NCBI RefSeq assembly: GCF_026151395.1
Contig: NZ_JAMQPV010000001.1
Coordinates: forward strand, 248,001-312,000
DNA: 64,000 bases
Direction of reading: 5' to 3'
From: Leptospira limi
GTDB taxonomy: Bacteria > Spirochaetota > Leptospiria > Leptospirales > Leptospiraceae
Below are positions 46,933-55,598 of this stretch, piece by piece (position 1 is the stretch's first letter; every line of letters begins with the position of its first letter). The notes below the pieces were generated by a model. It did no database searches. It saw only the letters and a program-made list of their open reading frames with translations, and was not told the DNA's origin. The position numbers and the translations under genes are program-made.

Positions 46933-46948
46933 GTGAACACGTGTTCAC
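46933..46948. promoter_or_regulatory. 16-bp palindrome GTGAACACGTGTTCAC, DesT/FabR-like operator
   Basis: Perfect inverted repeat 24 bases upstream of the ferredoxin reductase start, so it overlaps the promoter or leader. It shares the GTGAAC-N4-GTTnAC form known for DesT operators in Pseudomonas aeruginosa. A second, one-mismatch copy lies in front of the divergent TetR-family gene. Confidence 0.8.
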
Positions 46949-47029
46949 GGAGTTATCTAATAGTGTTAACTTACAACGTTCAATATGTCAACCCAAATCA
47001 GGCAAATTTTCCTTGCTTTTCAAAAAAAA

Positions 47030-47045
47030 GTGAACAATCGTTTAC
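47030..47045. promoter_or_regulatory. Imperfect operator GTGAACAATCGTTTAC before the TetR-family gene
   Basis: It matches the GTGAAC-N4-GTTCAC operator at 46933 with one half-site mismatch (GTTTAC). It ends 18 bases before the regulator start, which suggests autoregulation with a weaker site. Confidence 0.65.
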
Positions 47046-47063
47046 TCAGTTTATCACCCCAGT

Positions 47064-47681
47064 ATGAACAAACGCGACACTCAAAAGCAAAAAACCCACT
47101 CTCAACTTCTGGAAAGTGCCCTACAATTGATGGGAGAAGAGAAAGGATTGGGTGATTTGAGCCTACGAGAGGTCACTGCACATGCTGGAATTGTTCCGGC
47201 AGCGTTCTACCGCCACTTTAAGTCCATGGAAGAATTAGGGCTGCATTTAGTGGAAGAATGTGGGGAAAGGATCCAACTCATTGTCGGTGATGCCAGAAAC
47301 AAGGGAGCCTATCGTTCGGCACTACAACTCACCATTGGGTATTTTTTTGACTACGTGACCCATAACAGGTCCTTGTTTCGGTTCATTGCCAGGGAAAGGA
47401 CAGGTGGGAATCGTAAAATTCGTGAGAACATTCGGGAAGCCATGCGGAGGATTGCCCATGAATTGGCCAAGGACATGCGAATGCCCAAATTGATTTCGAT
47501 GGATGATACATTATTTGCTTCGGAACTCATTGTGAGTATCTGTTTCCAAATGGCTTCTGATTATTTGGATTTAGAAGATGATGCACACTCAGAGATGAGA
47601 AAGTTAAAATTACAAACGATCAAACAAGTCCGTCTCGTGTTCATTGGAACAATCCGCGGTAGAAAACAAAGGAACAGATGA
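47064..47681 (+). CDS. TetR-family regulator of unsaturated fatty acid genes (FabR/DesT-like)
   Basis: 205 aa. The N-terminal helix-turn-helix LSLREVTAHAGIVPAAFYRHFKSMEELGLHLVEE is very close to that of FabR/DesT proteins (LSLREV, SFYRHF and EELGL). A ligand-binding helical domain follows (FRFIARERTGGNRKIRENI). DesT senses the saturated:unsaturated acyl-CoA balance and represses desaturase genes. Here it is divergent from a desaturase operon with matching operators. Whether it is orthologous to DesT is inferred. Confidence 0.88.
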   Translation: MNKRDTQKQKTHSQLLESALQLMGEEKGLGDLSLREVTAHAGIVPAAFYRHFKSMEELGLHLVEECGERIQLIVGDARNKGAYRSALQLTIGYFFDYVTHNRSLFRFIARERTGGNRKIRENIREAMRRIAHELAKDMRMPKLISMDDTLFASELIVSICFQMASDYLDLEDDAHSEMRKLKLQTIKQVRLVFIGTIRGRKQRNR

Positions 47682-47732
47682 GTTTCTAAAACAAAAAAGA
47701 ATTCAGATCGAACTTACGTAAAAAGGCATCAA

Positions 47733-49538
47733 TTATTCTTTGTTGTGTAATGGAAAAGATATGATGATGTTCAAACCTTCTCCTTTTTTGGAAACCGAAG
47801 AAAAAACACCTTTGAGTTGAGAAGTCAAACTTCGGATAAGCTCGTAACCAAAATGATTTCCTTTTTCAATATTGACTGATTCTGGTAATCCAACTCCATC
47901 ATCTCCAACTGTTAACATGACATTTTGATTAGAGATAGACAAATGGATTCGAATATCTCCACCTTTCTCATTTGGATAAGCATACTTTAAGGCATTTGTC
48001 AAAAGTTCATTTAAGATCAATCCTAATGGCAGAGTACGTTTTAGGTCTAACCGAATGTCTTCCAGTTTCACATCAAAACGAATTTTACTTGGATTCAGAA
48101 CAAAAATATCATGCAAACTGTAAACTAAGTCTTCAATGTATTTACGAAGATCAACAGATTCCAAGTCTTCTGATTGGTATAAATTTTCGTATACCTTTGA
48201 CATCGACATGATCCGTGACTGTGCATTTAAAAAAGATTGTTTCGCGAGTTCATTTTCAACTTTAAAAGATTCTAGATTGAGTAATCCAGAAATAATCGCC
48301 AAAGTATTTTTCACGCGGTGTTGTAATTCTTTTAACAGAACATCTTTTTCTTCGAGTGATTTTGCTAATTTACCTTCAATATCCAAAATCTTAGTAACAT
48401 CAAGATTAAACCAAAGGATAAATCGTTCCCCTGCAATTTCAATTGCCTGGCTAAAAACAAGAACTTCATGATGGACTCCATCCGAGTGATGGATTGACAT
48501 TCTTTCCCCTGACAAACGACCATTTTCTCTATAAATTTCGTTTAATTTCTCAATTTGAACAGGATTACTCCAGGCTTTAAACTCATCTGTTTTGCGACCT
48601 ATCACTTGTGATTTTTGAAAGCGAAAAATGGATTCCATCGCAGGGTTGATATCGAGATAGGTTCCATCTTTTATGGTAGAGATAGCCATTGCAATTGGGC
48701 TGAGTTGGAACACTTTTGCATATAGACTTTCACTATCTTTGGGTGGAACAAGAACTGGAGTCTCTGGATTCTCTCGAAAAACAATTACAATCCCATTTAA
48801 ATTTTTGTTTGAATCTAAAATTGGAGAAATCGTTTCTGTAACGTTTATTTCTCGACCTTTACTTGAGATGATGATTAAATTATTTCTTCTTTTCGATTCT
48901 AAAAATTGATCGTTCTCATTATTAAATGAATAAGAAACGCGCATACGTGATTCTGCTTGTACCAAAAACAAAAACGAAGACAAATCCTTATTCATCAATT
49001 CGTTCTTATGGTAACCTAACATATTTAAGGCTTTTTCATTAATTTCCCTGATTTTTCCTTCTGGAGTTAAAACAATAAGTCCATCACCCATTGCTTCAAA
49101 CGTAATCCTAAGTTCTTTTTCTCGGAATGCCAAACTTTGTTCTGCCGCATGAAGTTTTAGAGCAGACTTAATCATACATTCTAAAATGTCAGGGCTTGTA
49201 ATTTTGGGAATAAAACCATAATGTTTTAAGTCAGCCACTCGATTTAAAATTTTTTGGTCAGAATATCCGCTCACAAATAAAATAGGAACTTCTTTGATTT
49301 CTAATATTTTTTTGGCTAATTGGATTCCATCTAGCTCATCAGATAAATTAATATCCATTAGTATCAGATCAACTTCTTCGTCGGAAGAAATACAATCAAT
49401 TGCATCCAAAGCATTGGATACATGTTGTACGGAATAACCTTTGATTTTAAGGAATTCTGCCTGTGAGACCGCCAAAATCGCCTCATCCTCAACAAGGAGA
49501 ATGTGACCTAAACTATGTTTGATCTCGGTGGTTGGCAT
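47733..49538 (-). CDS. Receiver-PAS-histidine kinase (HisKA_2/HWE-like)
   Basis: 601 aa. An N-terminal receiver domain (HILLVEDEAILAVSQAEFL; phospho-acceptor Asp62 in LILMDINLSDELDG) is followed by two PAS domains (~135-260, ~270-385). The histidine kinase core has His407 in ELQHRVKNTLAIISGLLNLE, the signature of the HisKA_2 group that often pairs with PhyR-like or single-domain partners. The ATPase domain has NELLTNALKYAYP and GDDGVGLPE. With receiver first, it may accept a phosphate from another kinase. It is cytosolic with no adjacent partner. Confidence 0.92.
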   Translation of the reverse strand: MPTTEIKHSLGHILLVEDEAILAVSQAEFLKIKGYSVQHVSNALDAIDCISSDEEVDLILMDINLSDELDGIQLAKKILEIKEVPILFVSGYSDQKILNRVADLKHYGFIPKITSPDILECMIKSALKLHAAEQSLAFREKELRITFEAMGDGLIVLTPEGKIREINEKALNMLGYHKNELMNKDLSSFLFLVQAESRMRVSYSFNNENDQFLESKRRNNLIIISSKGREINVTETISPILDSNKNLNGIVIVFRENPETPVLVPPKDSESLYAKVFQLSPIAMAISTIKDGTYLDINPAMESIFRFQKSQVIGRKTDEFKAWSNPVQIEKLNEIYRENGRLSGERMSIHHSDGVHHEVLVFSQAIEIAGERFILWFNLDVTKILDIEGKLAKSLEEKDVLLKELQHRVKNTLAIISGLLNLESFKVENELAKQSFLNAQSRIMSMSKVYENLYQSEDLESVDLRKYIEDLVYSLHDIFVLNPSKIRFDVKLEDIRLDLKRTLPLGLILNELLTNALKYAYPNEKGGDIRIHLSISNQNVMLTVGDDGVGLPESVNIEKGNHFGYELIRSLTSQLKGVFSSVSKKGEGLNIIISFPLHNKE

Positions 49539-49990
49539 TGGTGGTACGGGTTCTACCGAAGCTTAAAATTAGCCCTGGGAATTGCAATCTAATATAGATT
49601 AAAAAAAAATCAAAAAAAAACGTACGATATGCAATAAATCGAAATCAGTCAAAAAGATCGTTAGTCCAAGACCGAGTTTATAAAATATGTTAGGTGGGAT
49701 GAAATCAAATGGAATTGAATTTTTTTGCTATTCAATTAAGAAACAAACCAATAGAATTCAGTCATTTGAAGCGTTCACTATTGAAATGTTTTTGCCTGGA
49801 AATGAAAGTAAATTGATTCCCCAATGATGAGATGATGTTAGTTGGCCAATTTTAAATTTCTAATAGGAGAACAATTCAGTTTTGAACCTGATGACCAACT
49901 ACAAAACTTCTCAAGTCTTTTGCGTAATTAGGTAAATCTTTGCTTTTGGAATGGTTAAAATGCATTCACCTAACTAAAATCTATGTGAAA
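49539..49990. other. AT-rich intergenic region
   Basis: 450 bases between two minus-strand genes. It contains the promoter of the REC-PAS kinase. A 47-codon plus-strand frame near 49687-49830 has no ribosome binding site and no recognisable character. No RNA gene or convincing terminator was seen. Confidence 0.4.
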
Positions 49991-50395
49991 CTAGGTTTCC
50001 GGTTCATAAAATGCTAAATTTTCTGGTCCTTCATGGATGACAATCCTACGAATTTTTCCCTCTGATTCCTTTACTTCCTTCTTCAATCCAGAATAAAACC
50101 ATCGTGCAACATTTTCTGATGTGGGATTGATCCCTTTAAAATCGGGGTGATCGTTGATGAGGATATGGTCGATGGAATGAACGAGTTCCATCAGTTTGTT
50201 TCGAGCGGTCAAAAAATCGTAAGAAATTCCATCTGCACGGATGTTCGTTTTTCCTTCTAAAAACACTTCTACTTTCCAGGAATGGCCGTGGATTGGCTCG
50301 TCAGTGCCATCGGCAAAGTACTGGTAGAGGAAATGGGCGGACTCAAACCGACCTTCAATGCGGACATAAAATTTCCCGTTTTCTTGGGTAAACAT
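49991..50395 (-). CDS. 6-pyruvoyl-tetrahydropterin synthase/QueD-family protein
   Basis: About 134 aa if it starts at the ATG at 50395. The open frame extends to 50482, but that would overlap the divergent gene. Zinc ligands are present: His in RFESAHFL and the HGHSW pair. The C-terminal IHEGPENLAFYEP matches the catalytic Glu region. The catalytic Cys normally four residues before HGH is absent: the sequence is TDEPIHGH. It may therefore be a PTPS-III-like or other T-fold variant rather than a true QueD. No queC or queE lies nearby. The start choice is uncertain because no good binding site is visible. Confidence 0.8.
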   Translation of the reverse strand: MFTQENGKFYVRIEGRFESAHFLYQYFADGTDEPIHGHSWKVEVFLEGKTNIRADGISYDFLTARNKLMELVHSIDHILINDHPDFKGINPTSENVARWFYSGLKKEVKESEGKIRRIVIHEGPENLAFYEPET

Positions 50396-50460
50396 TCCAT
50401 TGACGAATAGAACGTAGTCCAATATTTGTATAGTAAATTCCTCTCGAGGGCTCAAAGAAG

Positions 50461-50682
50461 ATGACTGAATCAACAAAACCACGCTTTTTTAAAGAAATGA
50501 CCGTAGGCGAAGCAATTGCCATCCATCCGGAAGCGGGGCTTGTTTTCTCAAGTTACCACTTAGGTGGATGTTCCCACTGTTCCATCAATGAAGTGGAAAC
50601 AATTGAACAAGTTTGTATGGGATATGGAGTGGAAGTAGACACTCTCATTGACTCATTAAACAATTTGTTTGCTGAAGAGTAG
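50461..50682 (+). CDS. DUF1858 small CxxC protein
   Basis: 73 aa. KEMTVGEAIAIHPEAGLVFSSYHLGGCSHC is the DUF1858 pattern, also seen at the N-terminus of ScdA/RIC-type proteins. The CSHC pair and a third Cys (EQVCMGYGV) suggest redox or metal/Fe-S chemistry. Its function is not established. It is divergent from the PTPS-family gene; no operon partner is visible downstream. Confidence 0.85.
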   Translation: MTESTKPRFFKEMTVGEAIAIHPEAGLVFSSYHLGGCSHCSINEVETIEQVCMGYGVEVDTLIDSLNNLFAEE

Positions 50683-50823
50683 TCACAAGTACTCTGTTTG
50701 GGTCGATCCCATCGGCCCCAATCCTACTTTGGTATCAGTTGGTGTGAGATGAATTTACACCAACCTTGATCCTTACCACCAACCTTTCTTTTAACGTTAC
50801 AAACTAAACTCGTACGGAATCAC

Positions 50824-51240
50824 TTGGATAATTTAACATACAATATACCTGGATTGTTGTTTCCTGCAATTTCACTTCTCATGTTAGGATTTACCAATCG
50901 ATTTTTTGGGTTGGCCAGTTTAGCAAGACAACTCTTAGCAGAATATGAAACATCCAAATCTGAAGTTCTGATCAAACAAATTCAAAATTTACGCTTTCGA
51001 ATTTCACTTATTTTATATTCTCAGAGTGCAGGAATTTTGAGCTTAATCCTCTGCACTTGTTCCCTTGGGATGATTCCGTTTTATAACTTGGTAGCCTGGA
51101 TATTCTTTTCAGTATCTTTATTTTTTATGATCGTTTCATTACTACTAGCATTGATTGAAATACAAATGTCAGTGACCGCTCTTGATATTGAAAGTGAATC
51201 GATTTTAGGAAAAATTTCTGGATTAAAAAATGAGAGATGA
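50824..51240 (+). CDS. DUF2721 membrane protein
   Basis: 138 aa with three membrane segments (~10-28, ~62-80, ~88-112). FPAISLLMLGFTNRF near the N-terminus and the region LRFRISLILYSQSAGILSL fit DUF2721. The start is a TTG at 50824 with GGAATCAC just upstream. Function unknown. A terminator lies 86 bases after the stop. Confidence 0.75.
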   Translation: MDNLTYNIPGLLFPAISLLMLGFTNRFFGLASLARQLLAEYETSKSEVLIKQIQNLRFRISLILYSQSAGILSLILCTCSLGMIPFYNLVAWIFFSVSLFFMIVSLLLALIEIQMSVTALDIESESILGKISGLKNER

Positions 51241-51325
51241 TGCTCGAATCGACTCAAGAATCAGAAAGTTTCAAAGTAATGTTACATACCATCAAAATTA
51301 AAATGATAGCTGGATTATTAATGTT

Positions 51326-51365
51326 TGGTGAGATCAAATTCCTTTTATCTCACCATCATTTTTGA
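51326..51365 (+). terminator. Rho-independent terminator after the DUF2721 gene
   Basis: A perfect 9-bp stem (TGGTGAGAT at 51326-51334 with ATCTCACCA at 51347-51355) and a 12-base loop are followed by TCATTTTT. The stem is moderate in GC but the T run makes it a likely terminator for plus-strand transcripts. Confidence 0.65.
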
Positions 51366-51369
51366 GATT

Positions 51370-52287
51370 TTATTGAAAAATGACACGACCTAGAGTATCA
51401 ATTGTTGTGCTATTACAATCCCCAGATGCAGTTGAATAACTTACAGCAGAAGTAACTCCAGTACCTGCACTGTAATAGACTCTAGTCACTAGTCCTTGCC
51501 CATTGGCAGTGGATCCATTAATTGAGAACAAACACCTAGCGCTAATCGTTGGCGAAGCACCCGCGTTGACAGTTGCACAACTATTGGTCGCACTATATGT
51601 ACCTCCCGAACAAAGTCCAGAAGTATGCGTACTTCCGACAGAAAAATCATAACAGTTACCGTTCGCTAAAAAGTTACAACTTCCTCCGCTTGAAACTGAT
51701 GATGGGTTATTGGCTACTTGTACTCTTACATTGCCACCAAATGTTCCGGAAACATAATAACTTTTAACTCTTACTCGGTAAGACCCAACAGACAAATTTT
51801 CTTTCAACCGTTCTCTACTTGAACCAGTAGTATTTGTGTCAGTAGACGTAACTAGAGTTACACCAGCTGCATTTGTTAATTCTAAGACTAAATCTATGGT
51901 ACTTGTTGAAGTGAATGCCGTAATGATATGATTTCCACCAGAAGTAACTGTTAAATCAAAATCTACTAAAGGAGAATTTGATGTAATTGTTCCAGTAGAA
52001 GCCGTTCCATTGATAACGATGCTTCCACTAGTAGCTGGGATCGCTTTACATCTGCTCGTTGTTGTAGACTGATCTAAATTGAATCCGCTGACACAAGTAA
52101 ATCCAGTGGCACATTGGGAATTTGAAGTACAGGTCGCACCATCGGTACCGTTGCCACTTGTAACGGTTGTACGAGACGATGTGAATATTAATAATGATAA
52201 GGTATCTTCAACACTGAGTTCCGGCTTAGGTGACGAACAGTTTTGAAGAAAAAATAAAAAAGCAAAAAAAACAGAGATAATTTTCAT
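51370..52287 (-). CDS. Lipoprotein with PPC-like beta domain
   Basis: 305 aa. MKIISVFFAFLFFLQNC is a lipoprotein signal. A Cys-rich segment follows (GATCTSNSQCATGFTCVSGF). Residues ~95-190 read like a pre-peptidase C-terminal (PPC)-type beta sandwich (GSIVINGTASTGTI; GGNHIITAFTSTSTIDLVL; GSYRVRVKSYYVSGTFGG). A Cys-containing C-terminal part ends TIDTLGRVIFQ. Thr/Ser-rich composition suits a surface lipoprotein. Function unknown. Confidence 0.65.
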   Translation of the reverse strand: MKIISVFFAFLFFLQNCSSPKPELSVEDTLSLLIFTSSRTTVTSGNGTDGATCTSNSQCATGFTCVSGFNLDQSTTTSRCKAIPATSGSIVINGTASTGTITSNSPLVDFDLTVTSGGNHIITAFTSTSTIDLVLELTNAAGVTLVTSTDTNTTGSSRERLKENLSVGSYRVRVKSYYVSGTFGGNVRVQVANNPSSVSSGGSCNFLANGNCYDFSVGSTHTSGLCSGGTYSATNSCATVNAGASPTISARCLFSINGSTANGQGLVTRVYYSAGTGVTSAVSYSTASGDCNSTTIDTLGRVIFQ

Positions 52288-52519
52288 AATTTAACCTAGC
52301 GTAATTTGTGCTAACTGTTAGGTTTTCGTCAACAATTATCCGTTAGACTTTTAAATCGATTAATAAATCTCCTAACGGAATCTATACGAACCTATATTCA
52401 AACCTCAAGACGATTCAGGGAAAACCCTAAATACAAAAGACGCCTCTATTTCTCTTTTATAAAAGTGTGCAGCTAAAAACAGGAATGAATGAAAAGATTT
52501 TGAATGAATCTATTTTGCA

Positions 52520-52551
52520 CTTAGCATCAGACCTAAAATTTTGATGCTAAG
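52520..52551 (-). terminator. Hairpin downstream of the alcohol dehydrogenase-like gene
   Basis: A perfect 10-bp inverted repeat (CTTAGCATCA at 52520-52529 with TGATGCTAAG at 52542-52551) starts 17 bases beyond the stop of the 52568 gene. No T run follows on the minus strand, so it may be a weak terminator or an mRNA-stabilising hairpin. Confidence 0.4.
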
Positions 52552-52567
52552 AGGATGATTCCAAATC

Positions 52568-53581
52568 TTAAGGAATTGAAATCACAATCTTCCCAAAATG
52601 AGAACCAGATCGTAAGTATTGAATCGCTTCCACAGAATGTTCTAATGGAAACACTTTGTCTACAACTGGCTTTAGTCCGGATTGTTCGATCGCTTGGTTC
52701 ATTTCCATAAACGCTTTTCTTCCACCCACGACTAGGCCTTGGATCTTTAAGTTGTTCATCACTGCAGGGAGTAAGTTTAACTCTCCCGATCGACCAGCCA
52801 AAATTCCGATCAAATGTATGACACCAAACGGACGACAGGCGGCAATGGATTGTTCGAGTGTCCCAGCTCCCCCTACTTCAATGATGTGATCAGCTCCTAC
52901 TTTACCTGTAATACGCCTCACTTCTTTTCCCCAATCTTTGGTTTCTTTATAATTGATTAGAAAATCTGCTCCTAAATCTTTTCCTCTTTGTAATTTATCT
53001 TCACTCGAGGAAGTGAGGATGACTTTTGCACCTGCCATTTTTGCAAACTGTAGAGCAAAGATGGATACTCCACCTGTTCCTTGTACGACGACAAATTCAC
53101 CCGGTTTGAGTTGGCCATACTGGAAAAGCCCTGACCATGCAGTGAGAGCAGCGCAAGGTAAGGTGGCCGCTTCTTCATAACTGAGATGATTCGGCATTCT
53201 AACAAGACCTGTTTCTGGTACAACAGCCAATTCACGTAATGTACCGGGCAAAGGTCCGCCAATCGTGTGTCGAATTTCTGCATGAGTTGCTTCTTTAGAG
53301 ATCCATTTAGGAGCAAAGGTAAGTAGGACTTTGTCTCCCACATTCCATTCTGTGACTTGTGAACCAATTTGTATCACTTCTCCTGCACCATCACTGCATG
53401 GAACAAGTGGTAACGGAAATTTAGGATTGTATTTTCCTTCGACAACAAGTGAATCTCTGTAATTTAAAGAAGCTGCATACAATCGTACTAAAACATCTGT
53501 CGGACCAACTATTTTAGGTTCAGTGACCTCAATAATTTTTAAATTTTCTAGTCCAAATTGTTTGATCTCAGCTTGTTTCAT
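52568..53581 (-). CDS. Zinc-type alcohol dehydrogenase/quinone oxidoreductase family protein
   Basis: 337 aa from the ATG at 53581 (MKQAEIKQFG, with GAAAGG upstream). A frame starting 33 bases earlier lacks a site. The GroES-like N-terminal domain has LNYRDSLVVEGKY, VPCSDGAGEVIQIGSQV and the Rossmann domain GTGGVSIFALQFAKMAGAKV. GHE-type catalytic zinc residues are not evident, so it is closer to zinc-independent quinone oxidoreductases or NADPH-dependent enoyl reductases. Substrate unknown. Confidence 0.85.
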   Translation of the reverse strand: MKQAEIKQFGLENLKIIEVTEPKIVGPTDVLVRLYAASLNYRDSLVVEGKYNPKFPLPLVPCSDGAGEVIQIGSQVTEWNVGDKVLLTFAPKWISKEATHAEIRHTIGGPLPGTLRELAVVPETGLVRMPNHLSYEEAATLPCAALTAWSGLFQYGQLKPGEFVVVQGTGGVSIFALQFAKMAGAKVILTSSSEDKLQRGKDLGADFLINYKETKDWGKEVRRITGKVGADHIIEVGGAGTLEQSIAACRPFGVIHLIGILAGRSGELNLLPAVMNNLKIQGLVVGGRKAFMEMNQAIEQSGLKPVVDKVFPLEHSVEAIQYLRSGSHFGKIVISIP

Positions 53582-53679
53582 AAAATTTACTAACCTTTCC
53601 GTTGTTTCCTTCACTCAATATAGATTCGATTTTGTATGATTTGTTGATATGTTTTCGCTAATCCTATCACTAACATACG

Positions 53680-54111
53680 TTATTGCTTTAATTCAATTTC
53701 TCCCTTTTCATTGAGAGGGAAAAACGGATTGTAAGCAACTTCAAATATATGACCATCCAAATCTTTGAAATAAGCACTATACCCACCCCAAAACACTTTT
53801 TGAGGTTCTTTTAGGATCGTTGCACCTAACTTACGCACTACGTCTATGATTCGATCTACTTCAGCTTCACTTTCTACATTTTGAGCTAATGTTAGACCTG
53901 AATACCCTTGTCTATTTTGAAAAGGGATTCCAATGTCATTAGCCAAATCCTTTTCCCCAAACAAACCTAAGACCAAAGCTCCAATTTGAAAAAATGCTAC
54001 ATTTTCATTGCTCTCTTTAGATTTTTTCCATCCTAAGCCCGTTTCATAAAAATGAACTGCTCTGTTTAAGTCAGAAACTCCAAGGGTGATGAGATTGATT
54101 CTTGGGAACAT
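53680..54111 (-). CDS. Glyoxalase/VOC-fold protein
   Basis: 143 aa. The paired beta-alpha-beta-beta-beta pattern starts RINLITLGVSDLNRAVHFYE and ends AYFKDLDGHIFEVAYNP, typical of VOC-superfamily proteins (glyoxalase I, bleomycin resistance, dioxygenases). Conserved metal ligands are incomplete: a Glu lies in IFEVAYNP, but I see no clear matching His near the start. Substrate unknown. Confidence 0.85.
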   Translation of the reverse strand: MFPRINLITLGVSDLNRAVHFYETGLGWKKSKESNENVAFFQIGALVLGLFGEKDLANDIGIPFQNRQGYSGLTLAQNVESEAEVDRIIDVVRKLGATILKEPQKVFWGGYSAYFKDLDGHIFEVAYNPFFPLNEKGEIELKQ

Positions 54112-54209
54112 AGATACCTGCTTTGTTCAAAGATGAACTTTTGGAAAAGAAAATTTTGAATTTTAGAATTCGAATTCACAAAACGGATGTTGTGTGGTAG
54201 AAGGAGCCA

Positions 54210-54234
54210 TTGGGTGGCGGGTGGATAACCCCAC
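54210..54234. other. GC-rich hairpin downstream of the crotonyl-CoA reductase gene
   Basis: GGGTGG occurs twice (54210-54215 and 54217-54222) and pairs with CCACCC at 54229-54234. It is far richer in GC than its surroundings. No T run follows on the minus strand, so it is not a standard terminator for the gene ending at 54287, though it may still stop or stabilise the transcript. Confidence 0.35.
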
Positions 54235-54286
54235 CCAGTTCGATACGGGCGGGGAAATCTACTCTAATTACAAGCTCGGATTAGAA

Positions 54287-55534
54287 TTACTTCTTACCCA
54301 AACCTGTCGTTTTTGCACCAACGAGGATCGACATGTTTCCTGCTGGATGTTTGTTTTCGCGCATCAATTGGTGGCACTCACCAGTTTGATCGAAAGTAAA
54401 CGTTTGTGCCAGAACTGGATCCACTTTTTTATCAATCACCAATTGGTTGAGGTCACGACAGTTGTCGTCGTTAGCGAAGTGTGAACCTTGTAGACGTTTT
54501 TGTCTCATCCAAAGATAACGAAGGTCAGCTGTCGCATTAAAACCTGTGGTTCCAGCGCAGATCACAACCATACCTCCTGTTTCACAAACAAATACGGAAG
54601 TTGGAAGTGTCGTTTCACCTGGGTGTTCAAAAACGATTTGAGGGTTTTTGCCTTTTCCTGCAATGTCCCAAATCGCTTTACCAAACTCACGAGCTTGTTT
54701 TGTCCACTCAACGAATGCTTCTGGTTTGTTGATATCAGAAGTGAGTCCACCCCAGTGTTTGAACTTGTTACGGTTGATCACACCCGTTGCACCTAAGTTT
54801 TTACAGAATTCAATTTTATCATCTGAGGAAACCACAGCGATTGGAATTCCACCAGCAGCTTTAACAATTTGGATCGCCATGGCACCAAGTCCACCAGCTC
54901 CACCCCAAATTAAAACGACATCACCAGGTTTTACATCATTTGGTTTCCAGTGGTGTAACATTCTGTAAGCAGTTGCTGCAACTAACATATATGCTGCGGA
55001 AGCTTCCCATGTTAGGTGCTGAGGACGTGGAAGGCATTGGTGGTCTTGTACTTTACAAAATTGTGCAAAGGATCCCCAGTTGGATTCATATCCCCAAATG
55101 ATTTGTGAAGGTGCATACATTGGATCTTTGCCAGAAAGAACCCATGGATCTTTTGGATCCCACATCGCACAATGGACTACTACTTCATCACCCACTTTTA
55201 CATTTTTAACTTCAGAACCAACTTTGTACACGATACCAGAGGCATCAGATCCACCGATGTGGAATTTTTCAGGTTCACCCTTTTTATTCCGTGCAGCAAT
55301 GACATCTACAGGGTAACCTAAGGCCGCCCAAACGTTGTTATAGTTCACCCCAGCAGCCATAGTGGCTACGAGAACTTCGTTGGGACCGATCTCCGGAACA
55401 TCAATGACTTCTGATTGGAAAGAAGTTTTCGGTTCGCCGTAACGTTCCGGGCGAATGACCTGTGCGTGCATTTTTTTTGGCACGACTCCAATAGGAGGTA
55501 GTTCCCCTACTGGTACGATTTCTACGTTGCTCAT
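54287..55534 (-). CDS. ccr: Crotonyl-CoA carboxylase/reductase (or reductase)
   Basis: 415 aa, the family length. Visible Ccr-type motifs are [50 protein letters not shown] and the Rossmann motif [20 protein letters not shown]. The family reduces crotonyl-CoA with NADPH and, in the carboxylating members, fixes CO2 to make ethylmalonyl-CoA. Residues assigned to CO2 binding (an Asn in NYNN, a Glu in GYES) appear to be present, favouring carboxylation, but this is by-eye alignment. No other ethylmalonyl-CoA pathway gene is in the window. AAAAGG precedes the ATG. Confidence 0.92.
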   Translation of the reverse strand: MSNVEIVPVGELPPIGVVPKKMHAQVIRPERYGEPKTSFQSEVIDVPEIGPNEVLVATMAAGVNYNNVWAALGYPVDVIAARNKKGEPEKFHIGGSDASGIVYKVGSEVKNVKVGDEVVVHCAMWDPKDPWVLSGKDPMYAPSQIIWGYESNWGSFAQFCKVQDHQCLPRPQHLTWEASAAYMLVAATAYRMLHHWKPNDVKPGDVVLIWGGAGGLGAMAIQIVKAAGGIPIAVVSSDDKIEFCKNLGATGVINRNKFKHWGGLTSDINKPEAFVEWTKQAREFGKAIWDIAGKGKNPQIVFEHPGETTLPTSVFVCETGGMVVICAGTTGFNATADLRYLWMRQKRLQGSHFANDDNCRDLNQLVIDKKVDPVLAQTFTFDQTGECHQLMRENKHPAGNMSILVGAKTTGLGKK

Positions 55535-55598
55535 AGATTACCTTTTACGATTAAGATTTATACAGTTTCTTAGAACGTTTTAAAAAAGGCATGAAATG

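Noticed and set aside
49687..49830. 47-codon plus-strand frame in the gap after the REC-PAS kinase
   Set aside because: No ribosome binding site, no recognisable protein character, and the gap composition is that of ordinary AT-rich intergenic DNA.
54194..54484. Plus-strand frame overlapping the end of crotonyl-CoA reductase
   Set aside because: Most of it is antisense to a well-supported gene; composition follows the opposite strand.
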